DNA from: Paracoccaceae bacterium
Lineage (GTDB): Bacteria; Pseudomonadota; Alphaproteobacteria; Rhodobacterales; Rhodobacteraceae
Assembly (NCBI GenBank): GCA_028285485.1
Contig: JANQPC010000100.1
Span: 1 to 64,000 of the forward strand
Reading direction: 5' to 3'
DNA length: 64,000 bases
A program made the translations under genes and the position numbers. Every line of letters starts with the position of its first letter. Within the stretch, counting starts at the first letter, position 1. Below, in pieces: positions 35,973 through 46,168 of this stretch. The notes under the pieces are model-generated. The model did not search any database. It was not told where the DNA came from and was given only the letters and a program-made list of their open reading frames with translations.

Positions 35973-36167
35973 ATGGCTGTATTCGAAATGCCCCGCCAGC
36001 CCTACACCGGCGCCCCGCGCCGCGGTGGGTTTTCTGCAATCGTCGGCGCGATTGTCGCCTGGAACGATGCCCGCGTAACCCGCAAGGCGCTCTCCGCGCT
36101 CACGGATCGTGAGCTGAACGACCTTGGCCTGCTGCGCGGCGATATCGAGGAGATCACGCGCCGCTAA
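35973..36167 (+). CDS. DUF1127 small protein
   Basis: 64 residues. GAAAGGAC precedes the ATG. The C-terminal DUF1127 block ARVTRKALSALTDRELNDLGL, followed by RGDIEEITRR, is clear; the first 30 residues are basic and hydrophobic. DUF1127 proteins in alphaproteobacteria are short, highly expressed stress or RNA-related proteins, some shown to affect small-RNA maturation and phosphate or motility traits. It has its own terminator and is monocistronic. Confidence 0.88.
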   Translation: MAVFEMPRQPYTGAPRRGGFSAIVGAIVAWNDARVTRKALSALTDRELNDLGLLRGDIEEITRR

Positions 36168-36186
36168 CCGCCAATGCGTTACGCAA

Positions 36187-36229
36187 AAAAAGGGGCCGCG
36201 CTGCAGCAGCGCGGCCCTTTTCAGTTTTT
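36187..36229 (+). terminator. rho-independent terminator after the DUF1127 gene
   Basis: GGGCCGCGCTG pairs with CAGCGCGGCCC (36193-36216) with A-rich 5' and T-rich 3' flanks (AAAAAAAGG, CCTTTTCAGTTTTT). Confidence 0.9.
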
Positions 36230-36275
36230 GCTAGAACTTTGGCGGTGAACGGCCGCCAAGGAGGGAACGAAAAGG

Positions 36276-36623
36276 TTATTGAAAGTAGGGGCGCACCTGA
36301 TCGGCGATCAGCGCAGTAACCGCATCGGGGCGCAGCACATACGCGCCGGCACGCTCGGCGAAGGTACCGGATTCGAGCCGCGTGATGCGCTCGGCATATT
36401 CATCGGGGCCCACCTGTGCCAGCAGCAGCGATTTGAAGAGCACAAGGCAGACGAGAACCATCAGCAGGCCACGCCACGGAAAGGCGCGGAAGGATCGGCG
36501 CGGGCGCGCAACGATCAGGCCATCGGGAAGAACAACCGTCTCATAGCCCTTCGCAAACTTGCGGTGGGTATGATCGATACGCTCAAGGCGCTTGTAGAAA
36601 TTGTCCATGTTGGCGTCAGACAT
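36276..36623 (-). CDS. small single-span membrane protein, unknown function
   Basis: 115 residues from ATG 36623, chosen for GGGAG eight bases upstream; the frame is open to 36716. A cytoplasmic, basic N-terminus (FYKRLERIDHTHRKFAKGYETVV) is followed by one membrane helix (about 52-70, GLLMVLVCLVLFKSLLLAQ) and a short outer tail with AERITRLESGTFAERAGAYVL. I do not recognise a named family. It stands alone between DUF1127 and prmA. Confidence 0.7.
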   Translation of the reverse strand: MSDANMDNFYKRLERIDHTHRKFAKGYETVVLPDGLIVARPRRSFRAFPWRGLLMVLVCLVLFKSLLLAQVGPDEYAERITRLESGTFAERAGAYVLRPDAVTALIADQVRPYFQ

Positions 36624-36717
36624 CGCGAACTCCCAAACTTCCCCAAAAGCACATGGGATGATGTGCGCGGCCAATTGAGGCCGAAATCGGGCACAGTTTG
36701 CCGGAATTAGCCGCAAT

Positions 36718-37599
36718 TCAAAGGGCAGGCGTGTTCTTGCGCAAAACCAGCGTCACCCAGTCAACAATCCGATCCTGTTCGATGGGATTGAAGCCGTGGG
36801 CGGCATAAGTCTCGAGAACATCTTGCGCCTGGTCCGCAAGAATGCCTGAGAGAATGGCCGTTCCGCCCGCCGCCAAATGGGCGCTGATTCCCGGCGCAAG
36901 GGCAATGAGCGGCCCCTTGAGAATGTTGGCGAAGATCAGATCATAGGGCGCGCGGGCTGCCAGATCGGGGTGCTCAAACCCGGCGGCCTCGACCACGGCA
37001 ACGCGATCCCCGAGCCCGTTGGCGCGGGTATTGGCCAGGGCCACCTCAACGGCAACAGGATCAATGTCGCTCGCGATCACCTCGGCTGGCCAGACCTGCG
37101 CCGCCGCCATCGCCAGAACGGCGGTGCCACAGCCGATATCGGCCACGCGTTCGGGCCGGAGCCCCGCAGTGATCAGCCGGTCGAGCGCGCCGAGGCACCC
37201 AAGCGTTGTGCCATGATGCCCGGTGCCGAAGGCCATGGATGCCTCGATAAGAAGCGGGGTAGCGCTTTGCGGAACACGGCCCGCATCATGGGCGCCGTAG
37301 ACAAAGAAACGCCCGGCCTCGACCGGCTGCAGTTCGCGCTGCACCTTTGCGACCCAATCCGTTTCCGGCACTTCCGAAACCGCGAAGGGGTTCGCCGCAA
37401 AGGCCGCGGCCAAGAGCGCAAGGGCGGCCTCATCCGGCGGTTCGGTGAAATAGGCCCCCACTTCCCAAAGGCCCGAGCCATCTTCGATCTCAAAGACGCC
37501 AACGCCGGTTGGCGCGGGATCAAGCCGTTCGAGGGCTTCGCCCAGCGCCTCGGCGCCATCGCGGCCCGGAAGTGTGGTAAGTGCGGTGTAGGTAGGCAT
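36718..37599 (-). CDS. prmA: ribosomal protein L11 methyltransferase
   Basis: 293 residues. The C-terminal class I methyltransferase domain carries VADIGCGTAVLAMAAAQVWP (about 153-172), ASDIDPVAVEVALANTRANG and the catalytic-type block FANILKGPLIALAPG. The N-terminal half is the L11-recognition domain. MAFGTGHHGTT is the typical substrate loop. It trimethylates lysines of L11. Monocistronic by spacing. Confidence 0.94.
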   Translation of the reverse strand: MPTYTALTTLPGRDGAEALGEALERLDPAPTGVGVFEIEDGSGLWEVGAYFTEPPDEAALALLAAAFAANPFAVSEVPETDWVAKVQRELQPVEAGRFFVYGAHDAGRVPQSATPLLIEASMAFGTGHHGTTLGCLGALDRLITAGLRPERVADIGCGTAVLAMAAAQVWPAEVIASDIDPVAVEVALANTRANGLGDRVAVVEAAGFEHPDLAARAPYDLIFANILKGPLIALAPGISAHLAAGGTAILSGILADQAQDVLETYAAHGFNPIEQDRIVDWVTLVLRKNTPAL

Positions 37600-37629
37600 G
37601 GCCGCCGCTAGCGCGCGGCGGCCAAAGGG

Positions 37630-38295
37630 TCAAGCGCCGGCCTGGGCCACGCCTGTTCCGATCGGGCAGGTCACGCCTGTGCCGCCCAGCCCGCAATAGC
37701 CGCCGGGGTTCTTCGCGAGGTATTGCTGGTGATAATCTTCCGCGAAGTAGAAGGCGGGGGCCTCCAGGATCTCGGTCGTGATCGGCCCGTAGCCCGAAGC
37801 CGAAAGCCGCGGCGCAAAAGCATCGCGGGCGGCCTCTGCAGCGGCGCGTTGCTCAGGCGAATAGGTGTAGATGCCGGAACGGTACTGAGTGCCCATGTCA
37901 TTGCCCTGGCGCATACCCTGGGTCGGGTCATGCCCTTCCCAGAACACGCGCAACAGGTCGTCATAGCTCACCTCCGCAGGATCGTAGATCACGCGAACCA
38001 CCTCGTTGTGCCCCGTCATCCCGCTGCACACTTCCTCATAGGTGGCATTGGGGGTGTGGCCGCCGGCATAGCCCACCATGGTGAGGTAAACCCCGGGCAC
38101 CTGCCAGAACATCCGCTCCACCCCCCAGAAACAGCCCATGCCGAACATCGCCTCGGCCATGCCCTCAGGCACATCCGCGTTAAGCGGCCGGCCCGTTACA
38201 AAATGGGTCTCGGCGGTGGGGATCGGCGTGTCGCGGCCCGGAAGCGCATCGCCGGGCGCAACCATTTCGGCCTTCTTTCTCTGGAACAGGAACAT
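37630..38295 (-). CDS. msrA: peptide-methionine (S)-S-oxide reductase MsrA
   Basis: 221 residues from ATG 38295, with GGAGG five bases upstream. The catalytic Cys55 is in [37 protein letters not shown] and [21 protein letters not shown] are typical. A resolving cysteine is in [10 protein letters not shown] at the end. About 40 residues precede the core ([20 protein letters not shown]), without a signal peptide. It repairs methionine sulfoxide in proteins. Confidence 0.94.
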   Translation of the reverse strand: MFLFQRKKAEMVAPGDALPGRDTPIPTAETHFVTGRPLNADVPEGMAEAMFGMGCFWGVERMFWQVPGVYLTMVGYAGGHTPNATYEEVCSGMTGHNEVVRVIYDPAEVSYDDLLRVFWEGHDPTQGMRQGNDMGTQYRSGIYTYSPEQRAAAEAARDAFAPRLSASGYGPITTEILEAPAFYFAEDYHQQYLAKNPGGYCGLGGTGVTCPIGTGVAQAGA

Positions 38296-38348
38296 GCGTG
38301 CCTCCGCTATCTGCTTGCCCCAGATATAGGGCGCGGCCCCCTGCCCCG

Positions 38349-39578
38349 CTACTCCGCAGGTGTGGGAAGCCCGCGCGCAAGCACGGTTTCGTGTCCGGGC
38401 TCTGGGTGGCGCGGCACCAGAAGCGAAAGGCCAAGCGATGTGGCCGCCATCGCAGCCGCCAGCAGGAACACCGCCATGGGCGACAGGATCCAGAGATAGC
38501 CAAGCGCCGCGGGCAGGAACACCGCGGCGATATGGTTGATCGTAAAGGCCACGGCGGCGGTGGGCGCGATATCGGATGGGTCCGCAATCTTCTGGAAGTA
38601 GGTTTTGATCGCCAGCGCCAGCGCGAAGAAGATGTTGTTGAGGATGTAGAGCGCGGCAGCCATCGCCCCGCCCCAATCAAAGAGGTACAGCCCCGCATAC
38701 ATCAGGAAGATTGCAAAGAGCCCGCCATATTCCACGATCAGCGCCAGCCGCTCGCCATAATAGGCCACAACCCGCCCCAGGATCGGCGCGATGAGGATGT
38801 TCGCCATCAGCGTGGTCATGAAAAGCGCCGTGATCTGCTGCACGTCAAACCCAAAGCGCTCCACCATCATGAAGCCCGCGAACACCACGAAGATCTGCCG
38901 CCGGGCGCCCGACATGAACTGCAGCGCATAGTAAAGCCAGTACCGCTTGCGCAGGATCAGCCGCTTTGTTTGCGGGTTCGGCGCCTCGAATTGCGGGAAC
39001 GCGATCATGCAATAGACGGCGATCGCCACCGTGGCCCCGCCCGCCAGCATGTAAACGAGGTTATAGCTCAGATCGAAGGCCCGCCAGGTAAGCACCAAAA
39101 GGCCGTAGGAGAGAAGCGATGCGCCGGAGCCCATGGCGATCAGCCAGCCCAGCGTTTGCGGCGCTTTCTTCTTTTCGATCCACTGAAGCTGGAGCGATTG
39201 GTTCACCGTCTCATAGTAGTGAAAGCCGATCGATGAGAGCATCGTGATCGTGAGGATGCCGCCAAGCGAGGGGAACCAAGCGGTGACCGCCGTAGCCGCC
39301 CCCAAAAGGATCAGCGAAACCAGCCCCAGCACCTGCTCACGAATGAAAAGCAATAGGGCGATCACGCCAACGGCCAGAAAGCCCGGGATCTCGCGCACGG
39401 TGTGAAGCCAGCCGATCTCCACCCCCGTAAACGCGGCGGCATCGATCACGAAGTTGTTGAGCAGCGCTGACCAGGTTGAAAACGCAATTGGCATCGCCGC
39501 CGCCATCAGGAACAGAAGCGTCGTTGGTCGGCGCCAGGCCGGGAAAGCCTGCGCGGATTCAAGCAATACGATGCGCAT
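38349..39578 (-). CDS. MFS-type transporter
   Basis: 409 residues from ATG 39578 ([17 protein letters not shown]); the frame is open to 39614 and the RBS is weak for both. About 11-12 membrane helices in two sets separated by a loop near residue 190-215. Sequence such as [27 protein letters not shown] and [29 protein letters not shown] is typical of a small MFS clade common in alphaproteobacteria with no assigned substrate. Monocistronic. Confidence 0.8.
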   Translation of the reverse strand: MRIVLLESAQAFPAWRRPTTLLFLMAAAMPIAFSTWSALLNNFVIDAAAFTGVEIGWLHTVREIPGFLAVGVIALLLFIREQVLGLVSLILLGAATAVTAWFPSLGGILTITMLSSIGFHYYETVNQSLQLQWIEKKKAPQTLGWLIAMGSGASLLSYGLLVLTWRAFDLSYNLVYMLAGGATVAIAVYCMIAFPQFEAPNPQTKRLILRKRYWLYYALQFMSGARRQIFVVFAGFMMVERFGFDVQQITALFMTTLMANILIAPILGRVVAYYGERLALIVEYGGLFAIFLMYAGLYLFDWGGAMAAALYILNNIFFALALAIKTYFQKIADPSDIAPTAAVAFTINHIAAVFLPAALGYLWILSPMAVFLLAAAMAATSLGLSLLVPRHPEPGHETVLARGLPTPAE

Positions 39579-39722
39579 GGTTTGCCGATACGCCTCGCAG
39601 GCGCGATTGGCCATAGGCTAAGTGCGCACAGGCCCGTCCGCGCATGCGCGCCGATTAACGTCAACCACGTATTCACCAAACCCTGTCATGCAGCACACCA
39701 CCGCTTCTGCTGGGTGCCATTC

Positions 39723-40175
39723 ATGCGCGTTATCCTCGCCTCGATCTTTCTGCTGTTCGCCGCCGTGCCTGCCGCGGCCGCCCCGCCCGATCGGATCTCG
39801 CTCCACCTTGGGTCGCACCACATCGGGGCGGAGCGGGAATTTGAGGAGGTGAACCCGGGGATCTTCTTCACCTGGGACAGGCGGCTTAGCTACACCTTCG
39901 GCGCGTTTCGCAACAGCTATGGCGATCTCTCCGTGGCCGCCACCGTGGCCTACCCGCTGATCCTGGAACCGCATTACAGGCTCGATGTATTCGCGGGCTG
40001 GGCAAACTACCCCGGTGAGGGCCGCGATTTCTGGATCAGTTACGGGGATGTTGTGCCGGTGGCGGGCTTGCGGTTTCACTACCGCAACTTATTCGTACAG
40101 TTCCTGCCTGCCGATGGCGATATCGTGGATGGCATCGTTAGCTTCGGCGTGTCGCTCCCCCTGCGCCACCCCTGA
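39723..40175 (+). CDS. small exported protein, probable outer-membrane beta-barrel
   Basis: 150 residues from ATG 39723. A signal peptide (about 1-21, ending PAAAA) is followed by alternating amphipathic strands: RISLHLGSHHIG, NPGIFFTWDRRLSYTFGAF, LSVAATVAYPLI, HYRLDVFAGWANY and VDGIVSFGVSLPL. That pattern and the size suggest an eight-strand barrel of the PagP-like/short OMP kind, but key catalytic residues cannot be assigned. It ends 4 bp before the convergent priA. Confidence 0.65.
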   Translation: MRVILASIFLLFAAVPAAAAPPDRISLHLGSHHIGAEREFEEVNPGIFFTWDRRLSYTFGAFRNSYGDLSVAATVAYPLILEPHYRLDVFAGWANYPGEGRDFWISYGDVVPVAGLRFHYRNLFVQFLPADGDIVDGIVSFGVSLPLRHP

Positions 40176-40179
40176 GGCT

Positions 40180-42369
40180 CTAGAAGAAGCTCTGCGGATC
40201 GATATCAACGGCAAGGCGCAAATCGCCCCTGGGGCGGAATTGCGCCAGCCATTCAGCCAGCGCGCCCTGCAGCGGCGCGGCCTTTTCGGCCTTTACAAGC
40301 AGGCGCACGCGATGGCGCCCGCGGATGCGCGCAATCGGCGCGGGCGCAGGCCCCAAAACCTCGGCACCGATGCGGCGAAGCGGCTGATCGCGCCGCGCCA
40401 TTTCCGCCCCCAGATCGAAAACCGCCTGAACATCGGGGGATGATAAGACGATCCCCGCCATCCGCCCGTAAGGCGGCACACCCGCCGCGCGCCGCTCATC
40501 GGCCTCGGCGCGCCAGAACGCCTCTTCCTCGCCGCTGAGGATCGCGCGGATCACCGGATGCTCTGGCTGATAAGTCTGCAATAGCGCCGTTCCGGGCCGC
40601 TCTTTCCTCCCGGCGCGGCCCGCCACCTGGCGCATGAGCTGGAAAGTGCGTTCCGCCGCGCGCATGTCTGACCCCTGAAGCCCCAGATCGGCATCGATCA
40701 CCCCCACCAGCGTGAGATTGGGAAAGTTATGGCCCTTGGCCACAAGCTGCGTGCCGATCACGATGTCGGCCGCACCCTCCGCAATTTCCTCGATCTTCGC
40801 CTTCAGCGCCCGGGCCGAACCAAAAAGATCCGAAGACAGCACCGCAAGCCGGGCCTCGGGAAAGAGCGCCGCGGTTTCCTCCGCCAGCCGCTCCACCCCG
40901 GGGCCCACAGGGGCGAGCTTGCCCTCAACGCCGCAGTTCGGGCAGGCCTCGGGGATCGGCGCACTGGCCCCGCATTGGTGGCAGACGAGGCGTTTGAGAA
41001 ACCGGTGTTCCACCATGCGGGCATCGCATTGGTGGCACCCGATCTGATGCCCGCAGGCCCGGCAGAGCGTAACGGGAGCGTAACCCCGGCGATTAAGGAA
41101 CAAGAGCGCCTGCTCGCCTGCTTCGATCCGCTGCCGCACCTCGCCCGCCAGGCGCGGGGAAATCCATTGCGAGGCCGGCAGATCCTCCACCCGCATATCG
41201 ATCGCTTCGAGATGCGGCATGACGGCGGCGCCGAACCGGCGCGTGAGGGCAAGGCGGCGATACTTTCCCGCCTCCGCATTTGCCCAGGTTTCAAGCGAGG
41301 GCGTGGCCGAGGCCAGAACCACCTGCGCCCCGCAGATCGAAGCGCGCAGCACCGCCATATCCCGCGCGTTGTAGAGCACGCCATCTTCCTGCTTGTAGGA
41401 GGTGTCATGCTCCTCATCCACGATGATCAGCCCAAGCTCGCGATAGGGCAGAAAGAGCGCCGAACGCGCGCCCACCACAAGCTGCGCGCCGCCCTCGCCT
41501 ACCATGCGCCAGCAGCGGCGCCGTTCCGTTATCGTTACACCGGAATGCCACTCGGCGGGCCGCGCACCAAAGCGCGCCTCGACACGGGCCAGAAATTCGG
41601 CGGTGAGCGCGATCTCCGGCAAAAGCACCAGTGCCTGACGCCCCTGCCGCAAACACTCGGCCACCGCCTCAAGATACACTTCGGTTTTGCCAGAGCCCGT
41701 GACGCCCTTCAAAAGCGTGGTGGCATAGGTGCCGGAGGCCACGCCCGCCGTCAGTTCAGCCGCCGCGCATTTCTGCTCATCGGTCAGCGCATAGGGGCTC
41801 TCGCCGGGGTGCAGCGGCGGGTAGGGCTGATCGCGGGGGCTGTTTTCTTCGCGCACCGCGCCTTGCGCCACAAGCCCCTTGATCACCGATGCCGAAACAC
41901 CCGCAGCCTCCGCCAACTCGCCCAGCGTCAGCGCGGCATCGCCATAGGCCTCAAGCGCATCGAGCACACGCGCACGCGCCTCCGTGACCCGGCTCGGGGC
42001 ATGATCGCCCGCCCGGTAGACCTTCCGCATCGTCGGCGCATCGCCCAGGCCCGGCGCCCGGGTGGCCAGCCGCAGCATCGAGGACAGGGGCGTGAGCGTA
42101 TATTCCCCGGCGCGGATCAGAAATTCGCGCATCTCCTCCCGCATGGGCGCGGCATCGAGAACGCGGGTGATGGCGCGCAGCTTCGCGGCATCGTAGCCGC
42201 CTTCCCCTGGGCCCCAGGCGACGCCTAGAACCTTGCGCGGCCCCAGCGGCACCTCAACGAACGCGCCCTCCACGCATCCACCCTCGGGCGCCTTGTAATC
42301 AAGCACACGGTCCAGCGGCTGGGTTGTGAGAACGGCAACGCGCGCGCCCTCGTCGAACTGCCGCACCAC
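40180..42369 (-). CDS. priA: primosomal replication restart helicase PriA
   Basis: 729 residues. The N-terminal DNA-binding domain includes VEVPLGPRKVLGVAWG. The helicase core has GVTGSGKTEVYLEAV, the DEEH box in IIVDEEHDTSYKQED, and QVAGRAGRKERPGTALLQTY. The zinc region has four Cys pairs (CRAC, CHQC, CHQC, CPNC) between about residues 435 and 480. It reloads DnaB at stalled forks. The final NL/IDIDPQSFF end is typical. Confidence 0.96.
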   Translation of the reverse strand: MVRQFDEGARVAVLTTQPLDRVLDYKAPEGGCVEGAFVEVPLGPRKVLGVAWGPGEGGYDAAKLRAITRVLDAAPMREEMREFLIRAGEYTLTPLSSMLRLATRAPGLGDAPTMRKVYRAGDHAPSRVTEARARVLDALEAYGDAALTLGELAEAAGVSASVIKGLVAQGAVREENSPRDQPYPPLHPGESPYALTDEQKCAAAELTAGVASGTYATTLLKGVTGSGKTEVYLEAVAECLRQGRQALVLLPEIALTAEFLARVEARFGARPAEWHSGVTITERRRCWRMVGEGGAQLVVGARSALFLPYRELGLIIVDEEHDTSYKQEDGVLYNARDMAVLRASICGAQVVLASATPSLETWANAEAGKYRRLALTRRFGAAVMPHLEAIDMRVEDLPASQWISPRLAGEVRQRIEAGEQALLFLNRRGYAPVTLCRACGHQIGCHQCDARMVEHRFLKRLVCHQCGASAPIPEACPNCGVEGKLAPVGPGVERLAEETAALFPEARLAVLSSDLFGSARALKAKIEEIAEGAADIVIGTQLVAKGHNFPNLTLVGVIDADLGLQGSDMRAAERTFQLMRQVAGRAGRKERPGTALLQTYQPEHPVIRAILSGEEEAFWRAEADERRAAGVPPYGRMAGIVLSSPDVQAVFDLGAEMARRDQPLRRIGAEVLGPAPAPIARIRGRHRVRLLVKAEKAAPLQGALAEWLAQFRPRGDLRLAVDIDPQSFF

Positions 42370-42374
42370 GGCGC

Positions 42375-43007
42375 TTAGGCGGCCGACCGGCGCATCGCAG
42401 CTGTCGCCACACCCATGGCGATCAGCGCCCCGCCACCGGCGCGCATGAGCCCGCGCAGGATTGCGGGCCGCCGGATCGTGGCGCGCAGCCTGTCTGCCGC
42501 AAGGGCGTAGGCCAGCGCATTGAACAGGGCGAGCGCCACGAAAGTGGCCGTCAGAACAATGGCCTGCGGCAGAAACGCCGCGGCGGGATCGATGAACTGC
42601 GGCACGAAGGCAATGAAGAATACGATGGATTTGGGGTTAAGCGCGGTAACCAGCGCCGCATTTCCCATGGCGGCGCGGGGCGTCAGGGCGTGGCGCGCCG
42701 CAGGCAGATCAAGCGCGGCGTGCCTTGCGCCAAGAAGCATTCGGATACCGAGATAGACAAGATAGGCCGCCCCGGCCCATTTGAGCGCCACAAAGAGGCT
42801 TGAGGAGGCCAGAACAAGCGCGCCCAGCCCTGCAAGCGACGCGCTCATGGCGATCAGATCGCCCGCCGCCACGCCAACAGCCGTGGGCACAGCGACCCGC
42901 CGCCCTTGCCCCAGCGCATAGGCCAGCACAAGCAGCACCGTAGGCCCCGGGATCAACAGAAGCGCTGTCGACGCAGCAGTGAAGGCCAGCCAGAGCGAGA
43001 GATCCAA
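42375..43007 (-). CDS. LysE-family amino-acid exporter
   Basis: 210 residues read from TTG 43007, with AAAGGA seven bases upstream; the upstream frame to 43097 has no RBS. Six membrane helices; [21 protein letters not shown] near the N-terminus is the LysE signature and [20 protein letters not shown] the second. Exports of this family include Lys, Thr, homoserine lactone and cysteine pathway products. It lies 5 bp before priA (same strand) and diverges from the aldolase gene. Confidence 0.85.
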   Translation of the reverse strand: MDLSLWLAFTAASTALLLIPGPTVLLVLAYALGQGRRVAVPTAVGVAAGDLIAMSASLAGLGALVLASSSLFVALKWAGAAYLVYLGIRMLLGARHAALDLPAARHALTPRAAMGNAALVTALNPKSIVFFIAFVPQFIDPAAAFLPQAIVLTATFVALALFNALAYALAADRLRATIRRPAILRGLMRAGGGALIAMGVATAAMRRSAA

Positions 43008-43109
43008 GGGGCAATCCTTTCCATGGGCGGCGCGGTTTGGGGGTTTCGGCCCGCGCCGTGCTTGCGCTATCAGTGCCGCAACCGGAACCGAACGCAAGTG
43101 GGGCCTGCC

Positions 43110-43763
43110 ATGAAATTTTTCGTCGACACCGCCGATACCGATGCGATCCGAGAACTTAACGATCTGGGTATGGTGGACGGGGTCACGACCAATCCCTCGC
43201 TCATCATGAAATCGGGCCGAGATATCAAGGAAGTAACGAAAGAGATCTGCGAAATGGTCTCAGGGCCCGTCAGTGCCGAAACCGTGGCGCTTGACGCCGA
43301 TGGCATGATCGCCGAGGGGCGGGAACTTGCCAAGATCGCCGAGAACATCACGATCAAGGTTCCGCTCACCTGGGCCGGGCTCAAAGCCTGCAAAGTGCTC
43401 TCCGATGAGGGCCGGATGGTGAACGTTACGCTATGCTTTTCGGCCAACCAGGCGCTGCTGGCGGCCAAGGCCGGGGCCACGTTTATCTCGCCCTTCATCG
43501 GGCGGCTCGATGACATCAATCTGGACGGGATGGACCTGATCGCCGACATCCGCGAGATCTATGACAACTACGGGTTCGAAACCCAGATCCTCGCCGCCTC
43601 GATCCGTTCGGCCAACCACATGAGCGAGGCCGCCAAGATCGGCGCAGATGTGGCCACCGCGCCACCCGGCGTGATCAAGAAGATGGCCGAACATGTTCTG
43701 ACAGACAAAGGGCTTGCCGCCTTCCTCGCAGATTGGGAAAAGACGGGTCAGAAGATCCTGTGA
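43110..43763 (+). CDS. transaldolase-like / fructose-6-phosphate aldolase-type protein
   Basis: 217 residues from ATG 43110 ([16 protein letters not shown]). The Schiff-base lysine is expected at K83 in [19 protein letters not shown] and [12 protein letters not shown] are family signatures. It belongs to the short transaldolase group (TalC/Fsa), which may work as a transaldolase in alphaproteobacteria. It is followed 41 bp later by the DUF484-xerC unit. Confidence 0.92.
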   Translation: MKFFVDTADTDAIRELNDLGMVDGVTTNPSLIMKSGRDIKEVTKEICEMVSGPVSAETVALDADGMIAEGRELAKIAENITIKVPLTWAGLKACKVLSDEGRMVNVTLCFSANQALLAAKAGATFISPFIGRLDDINLDGMDLIADIREIYDNYGFETQILAASIRSANHMSEAAKIGADVATAPPGVIKKMAEHVLTDKGLAAFLADWEKTGQKIL

Positions 43764-43804
43764 TCCCTCGACGGGTTGCGGGCAAACCATAAACGGGGGC
43801 AGGC

Positions 43805-44512
43805 ATGAGCACCGCCGCTATGATGAGCGACGAGGTGCGCGAGAGGATTCTCGCCGCGCCCGATGTTATTTTGGAAGATCCCGCCGTGATGCGCGCGCTG
43901 GTGGCCGCGAACGAACGTGTGCTGGGCAGCAATATCGTGGATCTGCGCGGCATCGCGATGGAACGGCTTGAGGCGCGGCTGGACCGGCTTGAAGAAACCC
44001 ATCGCAGCGTGATCGCCGCGGCCTATGACAATATCGCCAGCACGAACCAGGTGCATCGCGCGATCCTGCGGCTGCTCGATCCGCCGGAGTTTGAGGATTT
44101 TCTGGCCTGCCTCGGCGCTGAAGTGGCCGATATCCTGCGCGTGGATACCGCGCGGCTGGTGCTGGAAAGTGCGGTGGCCGAGGAAGATGCGGCCCTGCAG
44201 CGCGTGGCCGGTGTGCTTTACGTGGCTGAAGACGGGTGTGTGGCGGATTACCTTGCGCGCGGGCGCGATGCCGCGATCCGCTCGGTGACCCTGAGGCCCG
44301 TTGGCGAAGGGCAGGGCCAGCTCTACGGCAATGCGGGGGCCTTTATCGGATCGGAGGCCTGCATACGGCTCGATCTGGGCGGCGGGCGCCTGCCGGGGAT
44401 GATCGCCCTCGGCTCGGGCGATCCGCAGCGGTTCCTGCCCAATCACGGCACCGATCTTCTGGCGTTTTTCGGCGGCGTGCTGGAGCGGGCGCTCCGCCGC
44501 TGGCTGGCGTGA
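43805..44512 (+). CDS. DUF484 family protein
   Basis: 235 residues. N-terminal helical region (about 15-85, ILEDPAVMRALVAANERV and LEARLDRLEETHRSV) followed by a GAF-like fold, ending in PGMIALGSGDPQRFLPNHGTDLLAFFGGVLERAL. DUF484 genes are often fused or next to xerC in proteobacteria, as here: its TGA overlaps the xerC GTG start. Function unknown; a role in recombinase control has been suggested only by neighbourhood. Confidence 0.9.
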   Translation: MSTAAMMSDEVRERILAAPDVILEDPAVMRALVAANERVLGSNIVDLRGIAMERLEARLDRLEETHRSVIAAAYDNIASTNQVHRAILRLLDPPEFEDFLACLGAEVADILRVDTARLVLESAVAEEDAALQRVAGVLYVAEDGCVADYLARGRDAAIRSVTLRPVGEGQGQLYGNAGAFIGSEACIRLDLGGGRLPGMIALGSGDPQRFLPNHGTDLLAFFGGVLERALRRWLA

Positions 44513-45432
44513 CAGGCAGCGCCCCCGCCCCGGCGCATGCCGCGGCACTGGCCGACTGGCTTGAAACGCTGACCGGGGTGCGCAACCTCGCCGCCAATAC
44601 GCGCGAAGCCTATGGCCGCGATGTGGCCGGGTTTCTGGCCTTCATCGCCGCCCATCGGGGCGAGGCGGGGATGGCCGCGATCGCGAAGCTCAGCGTGGCG
44701 GATATGCGGGCTTGGATGGCCCATGCGCGCGCCGGCGGGCTTTCCAGCCGATCGCTTTCCCGCGCCCTCTCGGCTGTGAAGGCGTTTGTGGGCTGGTGCG
44801 CCGACCGCGAGGGCTTTGATGCAACGCCCGTGCTTTCTGCCCGCGCGCCCCGTTTCCAGAAGAAGCTGCCGCGCCCGATTGCCGAGAGCGATGCGCGCGC
44901 GGTGATCGACGGGATCGAAGTGGAGGCCGCGGAACCCTGGATCGCGGCACGCGATACCGCGGTGATCACCCTGCTCTACGGATCTGGCCTGCGGATATCC
45001 GAGGCGCTGGGGCTGAACGGCGATGCGCTGCCCTTGGGCGAGACGCTGCGCATTCGCGGCAAGGGGGGCAAGGAACGGCTCGTCCCCCTTCTGCCCGCGG
45101 CCCGCGCGGCCGTTGAGGGCTATCTCCGGCTCTGCCCCTTTGAAATTGCGCCCGCCACCCCGCTTTTCTTCGGCCAGCGCGGCGGGCGGCTTTCGCCCCG
45201 GATTGTGCAGAAACGGATCGAGGCGATGCGGCACCGGCTTGGCCTGCCCGCCAGCGCCACGCCCCACGCCCTGCGCCACAGCTTTGCAACCCATCTTCTT
45301 GCCGCCGGTGGTGACCTGCGCGCGATACAGGAGCTTCTGGGCCACGCATCGCTGTCCACCACCCAAGCCTATACCGCGGTTGATAGCGCGCATCTGATGG
45401 ATGTTTACGCCCGCGCGCATCCGCGCGCCTGA
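44509..45432 (+). CDS. xerC: tyrosine recombinase XerC
   Basis: 307 residues from GTG 44509, overlapping the DUF484 stop (GTGA). An N-terminal core-binding domain (about 10-105) precedes the catalytic domain. Catalytic set: R162 (GSGLRISEAL), K185 (RGKGGKER), H253 and R256 (PHALRHSFATH), H279 (LLGHASL) and the nucleophile Y288 (TTQAYTAV). It resolves chromosome dimers at dif with XerD. No dif site is seen in the window. Confidence 0.95.
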   Translation: MTGSAPAPAHAAALADWLETLTGVRNLAANTREAYGRDVAGFLAFIAAHRGEAGMAAIAKLSVADMRAWMAHARAGGLSSRSLSRALSAVKAFVGWCADREGFDATPVLSARAPRFQKKLPRPIAESDARAVIDGIEVEAAEPWIAARDTAVITLLYGSGLRISEALGLNGDALPLGETLRIRGKGGKERLVPLLPAARAAVEGYLRLCPFEIAPATPLFFGQRGGRLSPRIVQKRIEAMRHRLGLPASATPHALRHSFATHLLAAGGDLRAIQELLGHASLSTTQAYTAVDSAHLMDVYARAHPRA

Positions 45433-45445
45433 GGGGTTTGCGCCG

Positions 45446-46168
45446 ATGGCCCAATTGCGGCATGACATTTCGATGACATCCGCCATGCGCGCCCTCTCCG
45501 TTCACCTGCTCACAGCCACGGGCGCCGTTTTCGCGATGCTTGCGCTGCTCGCGGCGGTGGAGGCGAAGTGGAGCCTGATGTTCCTTTGGCTTGTGGTCGC
45601 CTTCGCCGTGGATGGCATCGACGGGCCGCTCGCGCGTAAGTACGAGGTGAAGACCTTCGCGCCCCGCTACGATGGCGAATTGCTCGATCTGATCATCGAT
45701 TATCTCACCTATGTGTTCATCCCGGCCTATGCGCTTTTCGCCTCCGGCCTCTTACCGGGGTGGACGGGGTGGACGGCGATCATCGTGATCGTTTTCGCAA
45801 GCGTGGTGTACTTCGCCGATACCCGCATGAAAACGAAGGATTTCTCCTTCTCCGGCTTCCCGGGGTGCTGGAACATGGTCGTGCTGGTGCTCTTCGCGCT
45901 TGAGCCGAATTTCTGGTTCAGCCTCGCCCTTGTGGTGGCCCTCGCCGTGGCCATGTTCCTGCCGATCAAGTTCGTGCACCCCGTGCGCACGGCCCGCTGG
46001 CGATCTGTCAGCCTGCCCATGGCGGCTGGGTGGACCTTCTTTGCAGGCTGGGCCGCGGTGGTGGATTTCGATCCCCAGAGTTGGGCGCATTGGGGGCTGG
46101 TGGTCACCAGCGTCTATCTTGTAGCCGCGGGCGCCGCACAACAGGTACTCTACGGGAAAGACGGCTAG
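45446..46168 (+). CDS. pcs: phosphatidylcholine synthase Pcs
   Basis: 240 residues from ATG 45446; ATG 45473 is possible. The CDP-alcohol phosphotransferase motif reads DGIDGPLAR, then GELLDLIID. About eight membrane helices. KTFAPRYDGELLDLIIDYLTYVFIPAY and CWNMVVLVLFALEPN are typical of Pcs, which condenses CDP-diacylglycerol with choline. It ends against the LysR gene with overlapping stops at CTAG (46165-46168). Confidence 0.93.
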   Translation: MAQLRHDISMTSAMRALSVHLLTATGAVFAMLALLAAVEAKWSLMFLWLVVAFAVDGIDGPLARKYEVKTFAPRYDGELLDLIIDYLTYVFIPAYALFASGLLPGWTGWTAIIVIVFASVVYFADTRMKTKDFSFSGFPGCWNMVVLVLFALEPNFWFSLALVVALAVAMFLPIKFVHPVRTARWRSVSLPMAAGWTFFAGWAAVVDFDPQSWAHWGLVVTSVYLVAAGAAQQVLYGKDG